64,000 nucleotides of DNA, taken from positions 46,602-110,601 of the forward strand of contig DGLA01000024.1 in assembly GCA_002387205.1 (NCBI GenBank), in the 5' to 3' direction. The notes beneath the pieces are model-generated. The model saw only the letters and a program-made list of their open reading frames with translations, was not told the origin of the DNA and did not search any database. Shown in pieces: positions 27,386 through 36,626 of the stretch. Made by a program: the position numbers and the translations under genes. This DNA is from Stutzerimonas stutzeri (GTDB taxonomy: Bacteria; Pseudomonadota; Gammaproteobacteria; Pseudomonadales; Pseudomonadaceae). Numbering within the stretch: the stretch's first letter is position 1; every line of letters begins with the position of its first letter.

Positions 27386-30052
27386 TCAGCCCTCGCGGAT
27401 CAACTCCTGAATGCGCACGGCCAGCTCATCGAGTACGAAGGGTTTGGTCATCATGTGCATGTTCGCTTCAAGCTGCCCGTCACCGAGGATGCTGCTATCG
27501 GCATAGCCGGTGATAAACAGCACCTTGAGCTCCGGACGCGCGAGGCGCGCAGCATCGGCCATCTGCCTGCCATTCATGCCGCCAGGCAAGCCTACGTCGC
27601 TGACCAGCAGGTCGATGCGTGCATCGGACTGCAACACCTCCAGGCCCGAGGGCCCGTCCGCGGCTTCGAGGGCGTGATAGCCGAGATCGTGCAGTACCTC
27701 GCTCACTAGCATGCGGATGGTCGGTTCGTCGTCCACTACCAGCACCGTCTCACCTGCCTTGGCACGGGGTGCTTCGCTCAGTTGAGGCTGGGGTGCCGGC
27801 TGTTCGGCGTCGCCCGGATGGCGCGGCAAGAACAGGCTGACCCGGGTACCTTCGCCTTCCCGGGACTCGATCTCCACCTGCCCCCCTGTCTGACGGGCAA
27901 ATCCGTAAATCATCGACAGACCAAGCCCGGTGCCGGAGCCGATGGGTTTGGTGGTGAAGAAGGGGTCGAACGCCTTGGCAACCACGCCAGGTGCCATGCC
28001 GATCCCGTTATCCGAAACGCTCAGGCAAACGTAGGCGCCGGTCGGCACGTCAAGGGACCTGGCCTTGAGCTGATCCAGCTCCAGGTTGGCGGTTTCGACC
28101 GTCAGCCTGCCCCCGGCGGGCATCGCATCGCGGGCGTTGATGCACAGGTTGAGCAGGGCGTTCTCCAACTGATTCGGGTCGACCAGGGTTGGCCAGATAT
28201 GGCCGATTGCCTGGATTCGCAGCTCGATCGCCGGCCCTACGGTGCGTCTAACCAGGTCTTCCATGCTCATCACCAGCTGGTTTATATCGGTTGGCCGCGG
28301 TGCCAGCGTCTGGCGACGCGAGAAGGCCAGCAACCGGTGGGTCAGCGCGGCCGCCCGCTTGGACGAGCTCTGTGCCGCGTCGATATAGCGGTCCAGCCCA
28401 TCGAAACGGCCCTGACGCAGGCGCAGTTGCAGCAGCTCCAGGCTGCCGGTGATGCCCGAGAGCAGGTTGTTGAAGTCGTGCGCCAGGCCGCCGGTGAGCT
28501 GGCCCACCGCTTCCATCTTCTGCGATTGGCGCAGGCGATGCTCGGACTCGGCGAGATCCGCGGTGCGTTCGGCAATCAGGCTTTCCAGCCTGGCGTTCAG
28601 TGAGCGCAAATCCTGCTCGGCCCGGCGCCGTTCGATGGCTCCTCGGGTGCGCTCGGCAACTTCACGGGCGAACGCCGCTTCTTCGGCGGTCCACTCGCGC
28701 GGCATTGAGGCGTTTACGAAGATCAGTGCAACGGTCCGGCCTTGTTCGATGATCGGCACGTTGATGAGCGCGCGCACGCCGAACTTGCCAAGCGTAGCGG
28801 CTGTGTCACGGGTGCGTGGGTCCGTTTGGGTATCGCTGATGCTGACCGTGTCGCCGCGCAGCAGCTCATCGAGGTAGCTGCCGTAACTGGGCAGGTGGTG
28901 GCGGCCGGCGACGCTGACGGTACCCGGTGTTGTCCAGTCGCCATTGACCATCAGGGTCTGGCTGTCCGCCTCGATCACGCCGTATCCGGCGCGACAGGCA
29001 AGCAGGGTCCTGCCGAGAATTTCCGCTGTGCTGGAGGCGATCTGATCGATGTCCTGCATGTCGCGCAGACGGTCGCTCAGTTCCAGCAGGCCGCTGCGCC
29101 GCGTTTCTGCAACGTGGCTGTCCGTCACCTCGCGGAACAGGGTGGCGAATCTGTCACGCTCGAACCGGTGGGTGCGGCCTTCATACCAGCGTCCGGCGGT
29201 GCCGATCTGACGGGTGAAGGATGCCGGAATGCCGCTATCGACCACCGCGGCCGTTTCGTCGATCCAGCAGTCGTCGTCGTTGAAGAGCTGCCGGTAGGTG
29301 CGTTGCCGTGCCAGGTCGGGGTTGAGCTCCACGGTCCGACCCCAAGCTGCATTCACGTCCAGATAGCGCAGGTCGACGACCTTGCCCTGTTCGTCACGGA
29401 TCACTTCGCCAAGTACGAAGCCTTCGCTGAGGTTTTCGAACAGACCGCGCCAGTGAGCCTCGCTCCGGGCCAGCGCCAGCTCCGCCTGGCGCCGCTGGGA
29501 AATGTCATTGAACAGGATAGCCACCAGGCGATCCCCGGGGTCGCCGATGCGCAGGGCCTGCACGTCGTACCAGCAACCCAGTGAAACCGCTGCATTCTCG
29601 AAGCGCTCGGCAGTGCCGGTAAGGGCCACGCGGCCATAGGTATCGAACCAGTGCCGCTCTAGCCCCGGCGCGATTTCACTGACCCATTTGCCCGCGGAGT
29701 TGTACAGCCCGGTCATCCGTTCGAATGCCGGATTGCCCTCGACGATGCGGTAGTCCACGGCCCGGCCGGCGTCATCGAAGCGCAACTGGACGACGCAGAA
29801 GCCTGTATCGATGGTGCCCAGCAGCGTGCGGTAGCAATGGTCGCTGGCTGACTGGCTGAGCCTGTTTGTATCCGGACTAGGCAACGCTGCGCTGACAGCT
29901 GGCTGCTCGAGCCCTGTCGTGTCACCCCTGGCCTGGGCGAGCTCGGCGCGCAGCCGTTCGACTTCGTCCTGAAGGGACCGGGCATGGCATATGAGCTGTT
30001 CGGCTTCGACGTTGGTCACAGGTTCCTTGGCCTTGCGGGCGACTGGCTGCAT
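27386..30052 (-). CDS. PAS-PAS-GAF hybrid histidine kinase with receiver domain
   Basis: 888-aa cytoplasmic hybrid sensor kinase; no TM helix seen. Two PAS domains lie at about residues 70-190 and 200-320, and a GAF domain at about 335-480. HisKA carries the phospho-acceptor in QLTGGLAHDFNNLLSGI (His about 524). HATPase has NARDAMPAGG and GTGLGLSMIYGFARQTGG. The C-terminal receiver (VLVVDDEPTIRMLVSEVL) has its phospho-Asp in LLVSDVGLPGG (about 818). It is the last gene of a same-strand block with an HWE-type kinase and a stand-alone receiver, with a 257-bp gap upstream. Confidence 0.93.
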   Translation of the reverse strand: MQPVARKAKEPVTNVEAEQLICHARSLQDEVERLRAELAQARGDTTGLEQPAVSAALPSPDTNRLSQSASDHCYRTLLGTIDTGFCVVQLRFDDAGRAVDYRIVEGNPAFERMTGLYNSAGKWVSEIAPGLERHWFDTYGRVALTGTAERFENAAVSLGCWYDVQALRIGDPGDRLVAILFNDISQRRQAELALARSEAHWRGLFENLSEGFVLGEVIRDEQGKVVDLRYLDVNAAWGRTVELNPDLARQRTYRQLFNDDDCWIDETAAVVDSGIPASFTRQIGTAGRWYEGRTHRFERDRFATLFREVTDSHVAETRRSGLLELSDRLRDMQDIDQIASSTAEILGRTLLACRAGYGVIEADSQTLMVNGDWTTPGTVSVAGRHHLPSYGSYLDELLRGDTVSISDTQTDPRTRDTAATLGKFGVRALINVPIIEQGRTVALIFVNASMPREWTAEEAAFAREVAERTRGAIERRRAEQDLRSLNARLESLIAERTADLAESEHRLRQSQKMEAVGQLTGGLAHDFNNLLSGITGSLELLQLRLRQGRFDGLDRYIDAAQSSSKRAAALTHRLLAFSRRQTLAPRPTDINQLVMSMEDLVRRTVGPAIELRIQAIGHIWPTLVDPNQLENALLNLCINARDAMPAGGRLTVETANLELDQLKARSLDVPTGAYVCLSVSDNGIGMAPGVVAKAFDPFFTTKPIGSGTGLGLSMIYGFARQTGGQVEIESREGEGTRVSLFLPRHPGDAEQPAPQPQLSEAPRAKAGETVLVVDDEPTIRMLVSEVLHDLGYHALEAADGPSGLEVLQSDARIDLLVSDVGLPGGMNGRQMADAARLARPELKVLFITGYADSSILGDGQLEANMHMMTKPFVLDELAVRIQELIREG

Positions 30053-30309
30053 TTCTGATTCCGTACGACGCCAAGCCAGGGTCTTGGCCTAAGCCGGCGA
30101 TGCGCGGGTGATGTTCTGCTCAAGATATGAGCGCTGCGCCCGGTCAACAGTTTCCCATGCAGCTGGAAACAGGGCGGCCAGACCCTGCTTCGCGAGTCGC
30201 TACGGCAGGTCGCCGCTCGGAGCCTGACCGGCGAGACGAGAAGGGTATGCCCGGGCAACGAGGTTTCTGTCGGCTGGCAACCGAAACGCAGCCAGCCTGC
30301 GCGGGCTGT
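30053..30309. other. Intergenic region between the two kinase genes
   Basis: 257 bp without a gene. A GCCAAG-N7-CTTGGC inverted repeat lies near 30070-30088. A separate promoter for the hybrid kinase is possible; no clear sigma-70 elements were identified. Confidence 0.3.
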
Positions 30310-31308
30310 TCAACAGGGAAAGCTGACGCAGACCACCGCACCGTCCCGGTTGCTCCGGCTGACAGTGGCGCTGCTGCTGCGCGCCAGGGCGTCGATCAGC
30401 TGCATGCCTTTTGCACCGCCGCGCGCTCGCTCACTGCTCAGCTCTTCCTCGCTGAACCCGCGGCCCGTGTCTGCGATCGAGAACTCGGCTGTGCCGGGGC
30501 CGGTTGGTCCTACCCTCAGCAGCACCCGGTCGGCGCCGCCGTGCTTGATGGCATTTATTACCAGTTCGTTGACGATCAAACCGAGGTTGGAGGCAACCCG
30601 GAAGGGCACCTTGACCGACTGGGATTCCGCTACCAGCGTCGCGCTTTCGCCACTCTCGATGCTCAGTACGTTGCGCGCCAGATTGGGGAGATATTCGGCC
30701 AGATCGACCGTGCCGCTGCTGTATCTGTGCAGCTCGTTCTGCACCACACCGACGCCGTGGACACGGCTGATGGCGCCCTGCAACAGGGTCTTGGCCTCAT
30801 CGCCACTGGCGCGGGTTTTCGACAACTGCAGGAAGGCGATGATCAGCTGCAGGTTGTTCTTCACGCGATGGTTGAGCTCTGCCAGCAGCACACGCTGGTG
30901 TTCTTCCAGGTCGCGCTGTTCGGTGATGTCGATGCAGCTGCCGAAATAGCCGGCGAACTCTCCGTTCCGGTAGAACGGCGCACCGTTGTCCAGAAACCAG
31001 CGGTAGGCGCCATCATGGCGACGTAACCGGTAGGGCATGGTGAAGGATTCGCGGGCATCGAAGGCGTCGGTGTAGATGGCGACGCAACGATCGTAATCGT
31101 CGGGATGGACATCCTCCGCCCAGCCGTAGCCGAACAGTTCGGCCTGTGTCCGACCGGAGAAATCCAGCCAGGGCTTGTTGAACCAGTCACACAGCTTGTC
31201 GGTACCTGAGCGCCAGATCATGACCGGCGCGTTGTCGGCCAGCTCACGAAACTCCTGCTCGCCCATGCCGTCCCCTCGCTCGGTCGCAAGGCTTTCCGTT
31301 GGGTTCAT
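30310..31308 (-). CDS. PAS-domain HWE/HisKA_2-type sensor histidine kinase
   Basis: 332-aa soluble kinase. A PAS/PAC domain (about residues 17-130; RELADNAPVMIWRSGTD, GSCIDITEQRDLEEH) is followed by a HisKA_2 dimerisation region with the phospho-acceptor in LLAELNHRVKNNLQLI (His about 147), then an HWE-type HATPase (GLIVNELVINAIKHGG; EFSIADTGRGFSEEE). Such kinases usually phosphorylate stand-alone receivers, and one is encoded immediately upstream (10-bp gap), so the pair is probably a two-component module. Confidence 0.92.
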   Translation of the reverse strand: MNPTESLATERGDGMGEQEFRELADNAPVMIWRSGTDKLCDWFNKPWLDFSGRTQAELFGYGWAEDVHPDDYDRCVAIYTDAFDARESFTMPYRLRRHDGAYRWFLDNGAPFYRNGEFAGYFGSCIDITEQRDLEEHQRVLLAELNHRVKNNLQLIIAFLQLSKTRASGDEAKTLLQGAISRVHGVGVVQNELHRYSSGTVDLAEYLPNLARNVLSIESGESATLVAESQSVKVPFRVASNLGLIVNELVINAIKHGGADRVLLRVGPTGPGTAEFSIADTGRGFSEEELSSERARGGAKGMQLIDALARSSSATVSRSNRDGAVVCVSFPC

Positions 31309-31318
31309 GGTCTACCCC

Positions 31319-31747
31319 TCAGCATTTCCCGGCAGCACCAGGCGAAAAGAGTTCAAGCGAGGCCGGCATTGGCATCGGCAGCTGTGCAGCACCGCCAAGC
31401 ATGGCCTGGGCGATCGCCACGCAGCGCGCAAGGTCGCCGGGCTCATAAGGTTTGCGCAACAAGCCTAGCGCGGCATCGGCGTTGGTGCGCGCCGCTTCGA
31501 GTTGGCCGCTGACAAAAACCGATGCAATGCCAAGTCTGCCAAGCAGCTCACGGGCAAGCATTACGCCTTCGTCGTGCCCGGCAAGGTTGATGTCGACCAG
31601 CGCTACGTCCGCGTGCCCGTCTGCGGCAAGAGCCAGTGCCTGCTCGTGACTGTAGGCCGGGCCGATGATCTGGTGGCCCTCTTCCTCCAGTGTCGAGGCC
31701 GCAATGAGAGCGAGGATGGGATCGTCTTCTACTAGCAGGATACGCAT
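31319..31747 (-). CDS. Stand-alone response regulator receiver
   Basis: 142-aa single-domain receiver with no DNA-binding output. Acidic pocket EDD (MRILLVEDDPILALI), phospho-acceptor in VALVDINLAGHDEG (Asp about 55) and conserved Lys in LLRKPYEPGD. Start 31747 gives the normal receiver N-terminus; the open frame extends to 31819 without support. First gene of the block receiver, HWE kinase, hybrid kinase. Confidence 0.92.
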   Translation of the reverse strand: MRILLVEDDPILALIAASTLEEEGHQIIGPAYSHEQALALAADGHADVALVDINLAGHDEGVMLARELLGRLGIASVFVSGQLEAARTNADAALGLLRKPYEPGDLARCVAIAQAMLGGAAQLPMPMPASLELFSPGAAGKC

Positions 31748-32006
31748 GGCATTCAACTTGAGGGATGGCGGCGCCAGAAAGGCTGGCGCCAGGCGGCGCA
31801 GTGTAGCAGTTGGCTGCATCGCTTATGGCTCGAAGGACAGCGCGCCTGGACGGTTCCAGGCGTCATGCCCGGCACGAGCGATGCGAGGTGACTTGGATCG
31901 CTCCAGGGCGACGAGGCGCAGCCGCGCCGTGCGTTGCCCTTAGGCTGGCCAAACGGCGCGTCCGCAGGCAAGGTTGTCTGAATCCCCGACTCCCTGGGCG
32001 CCGCTT

Positions 32007-32909
32007 ATGTCCGAGCATGTGATCCTGCCTTGTCAAGACGGCTACACCCTCGCGGGACACCTCTGGCTGCCGCCCGGCCGAGTGCTTGGCTCGGTGATCG
32101 TCAGCAGCGCCACGGGTGTGCAGGCTCGGTATTACGCGCGATATGCCAGCTTTCTGCGCGAGCAGGGCTATGCGGTGCTGACCTATGACTATCGCGGCAT
32201 CGCCGGCTCGCGTCCGGCCAGCTTGCGCGGCGTGAAATTCAGCTGGAGGGACTGGGGCGATCTGGATTTCGATGCGGCGGTTCGCTGGATGCGTCAACGT
32301 GATCCGACCGGGCTGCTGGTTGCGGTCGGGCACAGCATCGGCGGCTTCCTTCCGGGATTCGCCGCGTCCGCGACCGAAGTCGATCGTTTTCTCAGTGTCG
32401 GGGCTCAGTTCGCCTATTGGCGTGACTATGCCGCCGAACAGCGCTGGCGGATGTTCGTCAAATGGCATCTTTTCATGCCCGCCGTGACTGCCCTGTGCGG
32501 CTACTTTCCGGGCCGCCGGCTGGGGTGGCTGGAGGATCTGCCGGCTGGTGTGGCCTGGGAATGGGCGTTTCGTCGGGCGCGGCTGGAGCACAGCTATCCC
32601 AGGCACGAGCGCGACGAAGTGCTCCGTCGCTTCGCTGCCATTCAGGCACCGATCCTGGCCGTAAGCGTCACGGACGACGAATACGGCACCCCGGCAGCCA
32701 TCGCCCGTGGGTTGTCCTACTACAGCAATGCCGCCATTCAGCAGGTTCGGCTCAGCCCTGCAACACTGGGCATGGAGGAGGTCGGCCACTTCGACCTGTT
32801 CCGCGAACGCCACCGCGATGGCTTCTGGCAGGCGAGCCTGGCGTGGATCGAGAGAGGTCGCAATCCCTGGTCAACCGAGGCGCAGCCGGCCGAGTCTGAA
32901 ATGGTGTGA
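32007..32909 (+). CDS. Alpha/beta hydrolase (COG4757-like)
   Basis: 300-aa cytoplasmic alpha/beta-hydrolase: SSATGVQARYYARYASFLRE, TYDYRGIAGSRP, nucleophile GHSIGGFLPG (about residues 107-116), acid region SVTDDEYGTPAA and catalytic His in EEVGHFDLF. No signal peptide. Start ATG 32007 preferred; a TTG at 31974 would add 11 residues. Substrate unknown. It is divergent from the receiver gene. Confidence 0.88.
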   Translation: MSEHVILPCQDGYTLAGHLWLPPGRVLGSVIVSSATGVQARYYARYASFLREQGYAVLTYDYRGIAGSRPASLRGVKFSWRDWGDLDFDAAVRWMRQRDPTGLLVAVGHSIGGFLPGFAASATEVDRFLSVGAQFAYWRDYAAEQRWRMFVKWHLFMPAVTALCGYFPGRRLGWLEDLPAGVAWEWAFRRARLEHSYPRHERDEVLRRFAAIQAPILAVSVTDDEYGTPAAIARGLSYYSNAAIQQVRLSPATLGMEEVGHFDLFRERHRDGFWQASLAWIERGRNPWSTEAQPAESEMV

Positions 32910-32939
32910 CCAGGTGATGCAAAAGCTGGAGCGTGCTGC

Positions 32940-33881
32940 CTAACTGCGACCGACACCTGTTTCGCGCAACGTTTCGTGACTGACCTCGTCCGGTGGATTC
33001 AACAGCTCGCGGATGGCTTCGGCATAGGCGCGGCGGCCGACGCGCATGGCGTTGTTGTGGTTGCCGCCTTCGATCAGCAGCAGCTGCTTGGGTTGCTGAG
33101 CGGCGGCAAAGAGTTCTTCGCTGAAGCGCGCGGGTACGTATTGATCAGCTGTGCCATGGACAAGCAGCAGCGGCATGCCGACCTGATCGATCTTGTCGAT
33201 CGAATCGAACTTCTGCGACACCAGCCAGCGAACCGGCCATGAGGTATCGGCCACTTCGGTGGCAATGTCAGCGAGGCTGGTGAAGGTGGATTCGACGATC
33301 AGCGCACGCGCCTGCCGTGCCTCGCCCCGGCGCTCGGCTTCCCGGCCCAGTTCGGCAGCCAGGTCCACCGCCACGGCGCCGCCCAGCGAATGGCCGTAGA
33401 TCAGCCGTTTCCGCACATCAGGCTGAAGGACCTTCAGCCGGTCCCAGGCGATTCGGGCATCTTCGTATACCGTGGCTTCGGACGGCAGTTCGCCGAGACT
33501 CTGGCCGAAGCCGCGATAATCGATCGCCAGCACCGAAAAACCCAGCGAACGTACCTGTTCCAGCCGGAACAGGTGGCCGGTCAGGTTCCAGCGCGAGCCG
33601 TGGAGGTAAAGGATGGCCGGTGCATTTGGCTCGTCAGCGGGCCACCACCAGGCGTGGATGTTCTGGCTGTCGCCGAACGCCGGCGTGCTCAGCTCCAGTT
33701 CTTCCACGCCATCTGGCAAGCCGCGATACCAGCTGGCGGTACCGGGCTCGATGCGAAAGACCAGTTCACGCTCCTTCTGCTCGAGCATCGAACAACCCAC
33801 CGGCAGAACGGCAAGCAACGCGACGACAAGCAGCGAAGCAAAGGTACGGGCTTTGGTGCGGAAGAAAGGCAGTTTCGGCAT
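32940..33881 (-). CDS. Lipoprotein alpha/beta hydrolase
   Basis: 313-aa hydrolase anchored by a lipoprotein signal (SLLVVALLAVLPVGC, Cys about residue 28). Hydrolase motifs: LYLHGSRWNLTGH, AIDYRGFGQSLGE, GHSLGGAVAVD (nucleophile Ser), VHGTADQYVPARF (Asp) and GGNHNN (His). Start 33881 fits the signal peptide. Resembles the serine-hydrolase group around E. coli YfhR/FrsA-like COG1073; substrate unknown. Convergent with the preceding hydrolase. Confidence 0.9.
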   Translation of the reverse strand: MPKLPFFRTKARTFASLLVVALLAVLPVGCSMLEQKERELVFRIEPGTASWYRGLPDGVEELELSTPAFGDSQNIHAWWWPADEPNAPAILYLHGSRWNLTGHLFRLEQVRSLGFSVLAIDYRGFGQSLGELPSEATVYEDARIAWDRLKVLQPDVRKRLIYGHSLGGAVAVDLAAELGREAERRGEARQARALIVESTFTSLADIATEVADTSWPVRWLVSQKFDSIDKIDQVGMPLLLVHGTADQYVPARFSEELFAAAQQPKQLLLIEGGNHNNAMRVGRRAYAEAIRELLNPPDEVSHETLRETGVGRS

Positions 33882-34106
33882 GCGGCTCGGGCGTCTCCTC
33901 TGAAATCGACATTGAGCGATCAGCTGGCAATGCACGCAAGCAACTAGCGACGGCAAGTCATTACTACAGATTGCAGCGTTGCGTTGTGTCGGCATGTCGT
34001 CTCGATGAGCGGGCGTTCAGAATATATTGCAGGGAAACGGAAAGGCGCTGGTCGTCGCGCTGACACTCGACACTGAGAAAAGCGACGAAGTTTATCTCGA
34101 TCACCC

Positions 34107-34137
34107 TTGACCCTCACGTTGCGTGAGGCTCGACCAT
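34107..34137 (+). promoter_or_regulatory. MerR-type promoter and operator dyad
   Basis: CCTCACG-TTG-CGTGAGG (34112-34128) is a perfect 7-bp dyad. It sits in the spacer between -35 TTGACC (34107-34112) and a weak -10 GACCAT (34132-34137), giving the long 19-bp spacing used by MerR activators. The adjacent gene encodes a MerR protein, so autoregulation by DNA distortion is expected. This dyad type is known for TipAL/SkgA-like regulators. Confidence 0.75.
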
Positions 34138-34167
34138 CACTCTCGTAAGGACGGGGAGCGCTTTGCG

Positions 34168-35190
34168 ATGCAGTTAAAAGTAGGTGAATTGGCTCGACGC
34201 TGTGGCTTGACCGTCAGGACATTGCATCACTACCACGACATCGGACTGTTGCGACCGTCCGCGCGCTCCGACGCTGGCTATCGGCTGTACAACCGCAACG
34301 ATGTAGCGCGTTTGCAGCAGATCCAGGCACTGCAAAGCCTGGGCGTTTCGCTGGCGGAAGTCGGGGCGATTCTCGACCGGCAGGGTCGATCGGTTGCCAC
34401 CGTGATCGAGCAGCAGTTGAGCTTGCTCGACCAGCAGATCGCACGGCAGGTCAGGCTGCGCGAGCGGCTGGCGCAGTTGCATCAGCAATGCGTTGCGGGA
34501 CAGGAGCCGGCGCTTGCCGACTGGCTGGAAGCACTGGAGTTGATGAGCATGTATGAGAAGTATTTTTCCGAAGATGAATTGCGGCAGTTGCCGTTCTATA
34601 ACCGCAACGCTGTCAGCGATGCCTGCTGGGCCGGGCTGGCAGAAGAGGCGGCACGGCTGATGCACGAAGATGTGAGCCCACTGGAACCGCAGGCGCGAGA
34701 CCTGGCGCGGCGCTGGATGTTGCAGCTGGAACGTGACACTGCGGCCGACCCCGCGCTGTTGGCCAAGCTAGACGCCATGCATCTAAGCGAACCGGCCATG
34801 CAACAGCAAACCGGAATCAGCCGTGAGGTCAGCGATTACGTGCTGCAGGCATTTGCCGAGAGCAAACTGGCCATCTACCAACGATACCTGGATGCCGACG
34901 CATTCGCCTTTATGCGTAAGCATTACCTGACGAGCATGCGTGAGTGGCCCAGGTTGATCGCCCAGTTACGCTGGGCTCAACGGGAGGGCTTGGCACCTGA
35001 TGACGACACGGTGCGGCAGCTGGCCCGACGTTGGTTGGCGCTGTTTCGCGCCTATGCCGGGGACGATCCGCAGACGCAGCAGCGCATTCGTCAGGCCAAC
35101 CAGCAGGAGCCCGGCTTGATGGAGGGCACCTGGGTAGACGACAACCTGTTGCGCTATCTCGGCCGGGCTGTCGATGCGCTAACAGGATGA
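34168..35190 (+). CDS. MerR-family regulator with TipAS-like domain
   Basis: 340-aa transcription activator. N-terminal winged HTH (LKVGELARRCGLTVRTLHHY, residues 3-22; YRLYNRNDVARLQQI), a coiled-coil dimer helix (about 80-120) and a C-terminal all-helical part with two TipAS-like segments (MYEKYFSEDELRQLPFY; the later FMRKHYLTSMREWPRLI). In the family this domain binds drugs or small ligands. ATG 34168 follows a GGGGAGC ribosome site. The promoter dyad lies 40-56 bp upstream. Confidence 0.92.
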   Translation: MQLKVGELARRCGLTVRTLHHYHDIGLLRPSARSDAGYRLYNRNDVARLQQIQALQSLGVSLAEVGAILDRQGRSVATVIEQQLSLLDQQIARQVRLRERLAQLHQQCVAGQEPALADWLEALELMSMYEKYFSEDELRQLPFYNRNAVSDACWAGLAEEAARLMHEDVSPLEPQARDLARRWMLQLERDTAADPALLAKLDAMHLSEPAMQQQTGISREVSDYVLQAFAESKLAIYQRYLDADAFAFMRKHYLTSMREWPRLIAQLRWAQREGLAPDDDTVRQLARRWLALFRAYAGDDPQTQQRIRQANQQEPGLMEGTWVDDNLLRYLGRAVDALTG

Positions 35191-35229
35191 CCATTCGTTT
35201 CGTGCCTTCCGCTCGGTAAGGCCTTCAAC

Positions 35230-36453
35230 TCAATCGCAGGCGGCGGCAGCGCCTCTGGTGTCTTCGCTGCCACCGCTTGCGGTCCACGCCCACCAGAACA
35301 CCAGTAGGCCAATGGCGCCGGTAGCGGCTCCGATGTAGCCGGTCGAGGTCCAGCCAAGACCTGCACTGATTGCCAATCCGCCAAGCCATGGACCCAGAGC
35401 GTTAGCGACGTTAAAGGCTGAATGGTTGGACGCGGCGCCAAGCGTCTGGGCCTCGCCGGCCACGTCCATCAGGTGGGTCTGCAGGGGCGGGCCGAGCGAC
35501 ACCATAGTGCCTACTGCAAACGCTGCCGGAAGAATGGTCCACAGCGAATGCGCGGCGAGCGGGAACACCAGCAGCACCAATATGCTCCACAGCAACAGCC
35601 AGGCGACTGCCTTGAACCCCAGCTTGTCGAACAGCCAGCCGCCAAAGATGTTGCCGACGATGCCACCCAGGCCGAAGGCGGCCAGGCCCACCGGTATCCA
35701 GTTCTCACCCACACCGGTGACCTCCAGCAGGGTCGGTGCCAGGTAGCTGAATACGCAGAACATGCCTGCGAAACCAATGGAGCTGATGGCCAACGCCAGC
35801 CACACCGGCTTGCGGTTGAAGTCGCGCAGCTCGCGCATCGGGTCGTTGCGCGGCTCGCTGCGGTCCAGCGGCAGGAAAATCGCCACCAGCACCACCGTCA
35901 GCAGGGCAATCATTCCCACCAGACCGAACGCCCAGCGCCAGCTGAGCCATTGTCCCAGCCAGGTCGCCGTCGGGTTGCCGATCAGCATCGCGATGGTCAG
36001 GCCCGCCAGTACGCGGCTGACTGCCTTGGCCCGTTGATCCGGGGCCACCATCGAGGCGGCCACCAGCATCGCCACGCCGAAATAGGCACCGTGGGGCAGG
36101 CCGGCGATGAAGCGGAACAGCATCAGCGCGTGATAGTCCGGTGCCACGGCGCTGGCGAAATTGCCCAGCGCAAAAAAGGTCATCAGCAGCAAGAGCAGGT
36201 GCCGGCGGAACATCCGTGAACCGAGAATCGCCAGCAGTGGCGCGCCCACTACCACGCCAAGCGCATAGGTGCTGATCACATGGCCCACCTGCGGTTCGCT
36301 GATCCCCAGCCCCTGGGCCACGTTCGGCATCAGCCCCATGATGGCGAACTCGCCCGTACCAATGGCGAACCCGCCCATGGCCAGCGCCAGTTCGATCAGC
36401 AATATGGCGCGCGCCGAGAGCATCGGCTTGCCGGTAGTATTGGTTGGAGTCAT
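35230..36453 (-). CDS. MFS transporter, DHA1 (YdhP/arabinose-efflux-like)
   Basis: 407-aa inner-membrane MFS protein with 12 predicted TM helices. It has the DHA1-type start GGFAIGTGEFAIMGLMPNVA, loop 2-3 GSRMFRRHLLLL and motif C region RVLAGLTIAMLIGNPTA. Start 36453 (MTPTNTTGKPML) follows TTGAGGCACCG. Probable drug or sugar efflux; substrate unknown. Convergent with the MerR gene 40 bp away, so not obviously its target. Confidence 0.9.
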   Translation of the reverse strand: MTPTNTTGKPMLSARAILLIELALAMGGFAIGTGEFAIMGLMPNVAQGLGISEPQVGHVISTYALGVVVGAPLLAILGSRMFRRHLLLLLMTFFALGNFASAVAPDYHALMLFRFIAGLPHGAYFGVAMLVAASMVAPDQRAKAVSRVLAGLTIAMLIGNPTATWLGQWLSWRWAFGLVGMIALLTVVLVAIFLPLDRSEPRNDPMRELRDFNRKPVWLALAISSIGFAGMFCVFSYLAPTLLEVTGVGENWIPVGLAAFGLGGIVGNIFGGWLFDKLGFKAVAWLLLWSILVLLVFPLAAHSLWTILPAAFAVGTMVSLGPPLQTHLMDVAGEAQTLGAASNHSAFNVANALGPWLGGLAISAGLGWTSTGYIGAATGAIGLLVFWWAWTASGGSEDTRGAAAACD

Positions 36454-36626
36454 CGGTGCCTCAAGAGATGGTTCGAATGCGGACAGGACCACAGGCGTCA
36501 CGTGCGCTGTGGCTAGCGAAATCAGGAGATTGAATAGGCAGCAGCGGGATCTCGAAGTTCGTGCTGCACCGGCCGCGGATGCCGGCCGACAGGCTCAGGA
36601 CCGAGGTCCGCGGTGAAAGAAATGCG

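Noticed and set aside
31974..32006. TTG start extending the COG4757-like hydrolase by 11 residues
   Set aside because: Rare start with a poor ribosome site; the ATG at 32007 yields a normal hydrolase N-terminus.
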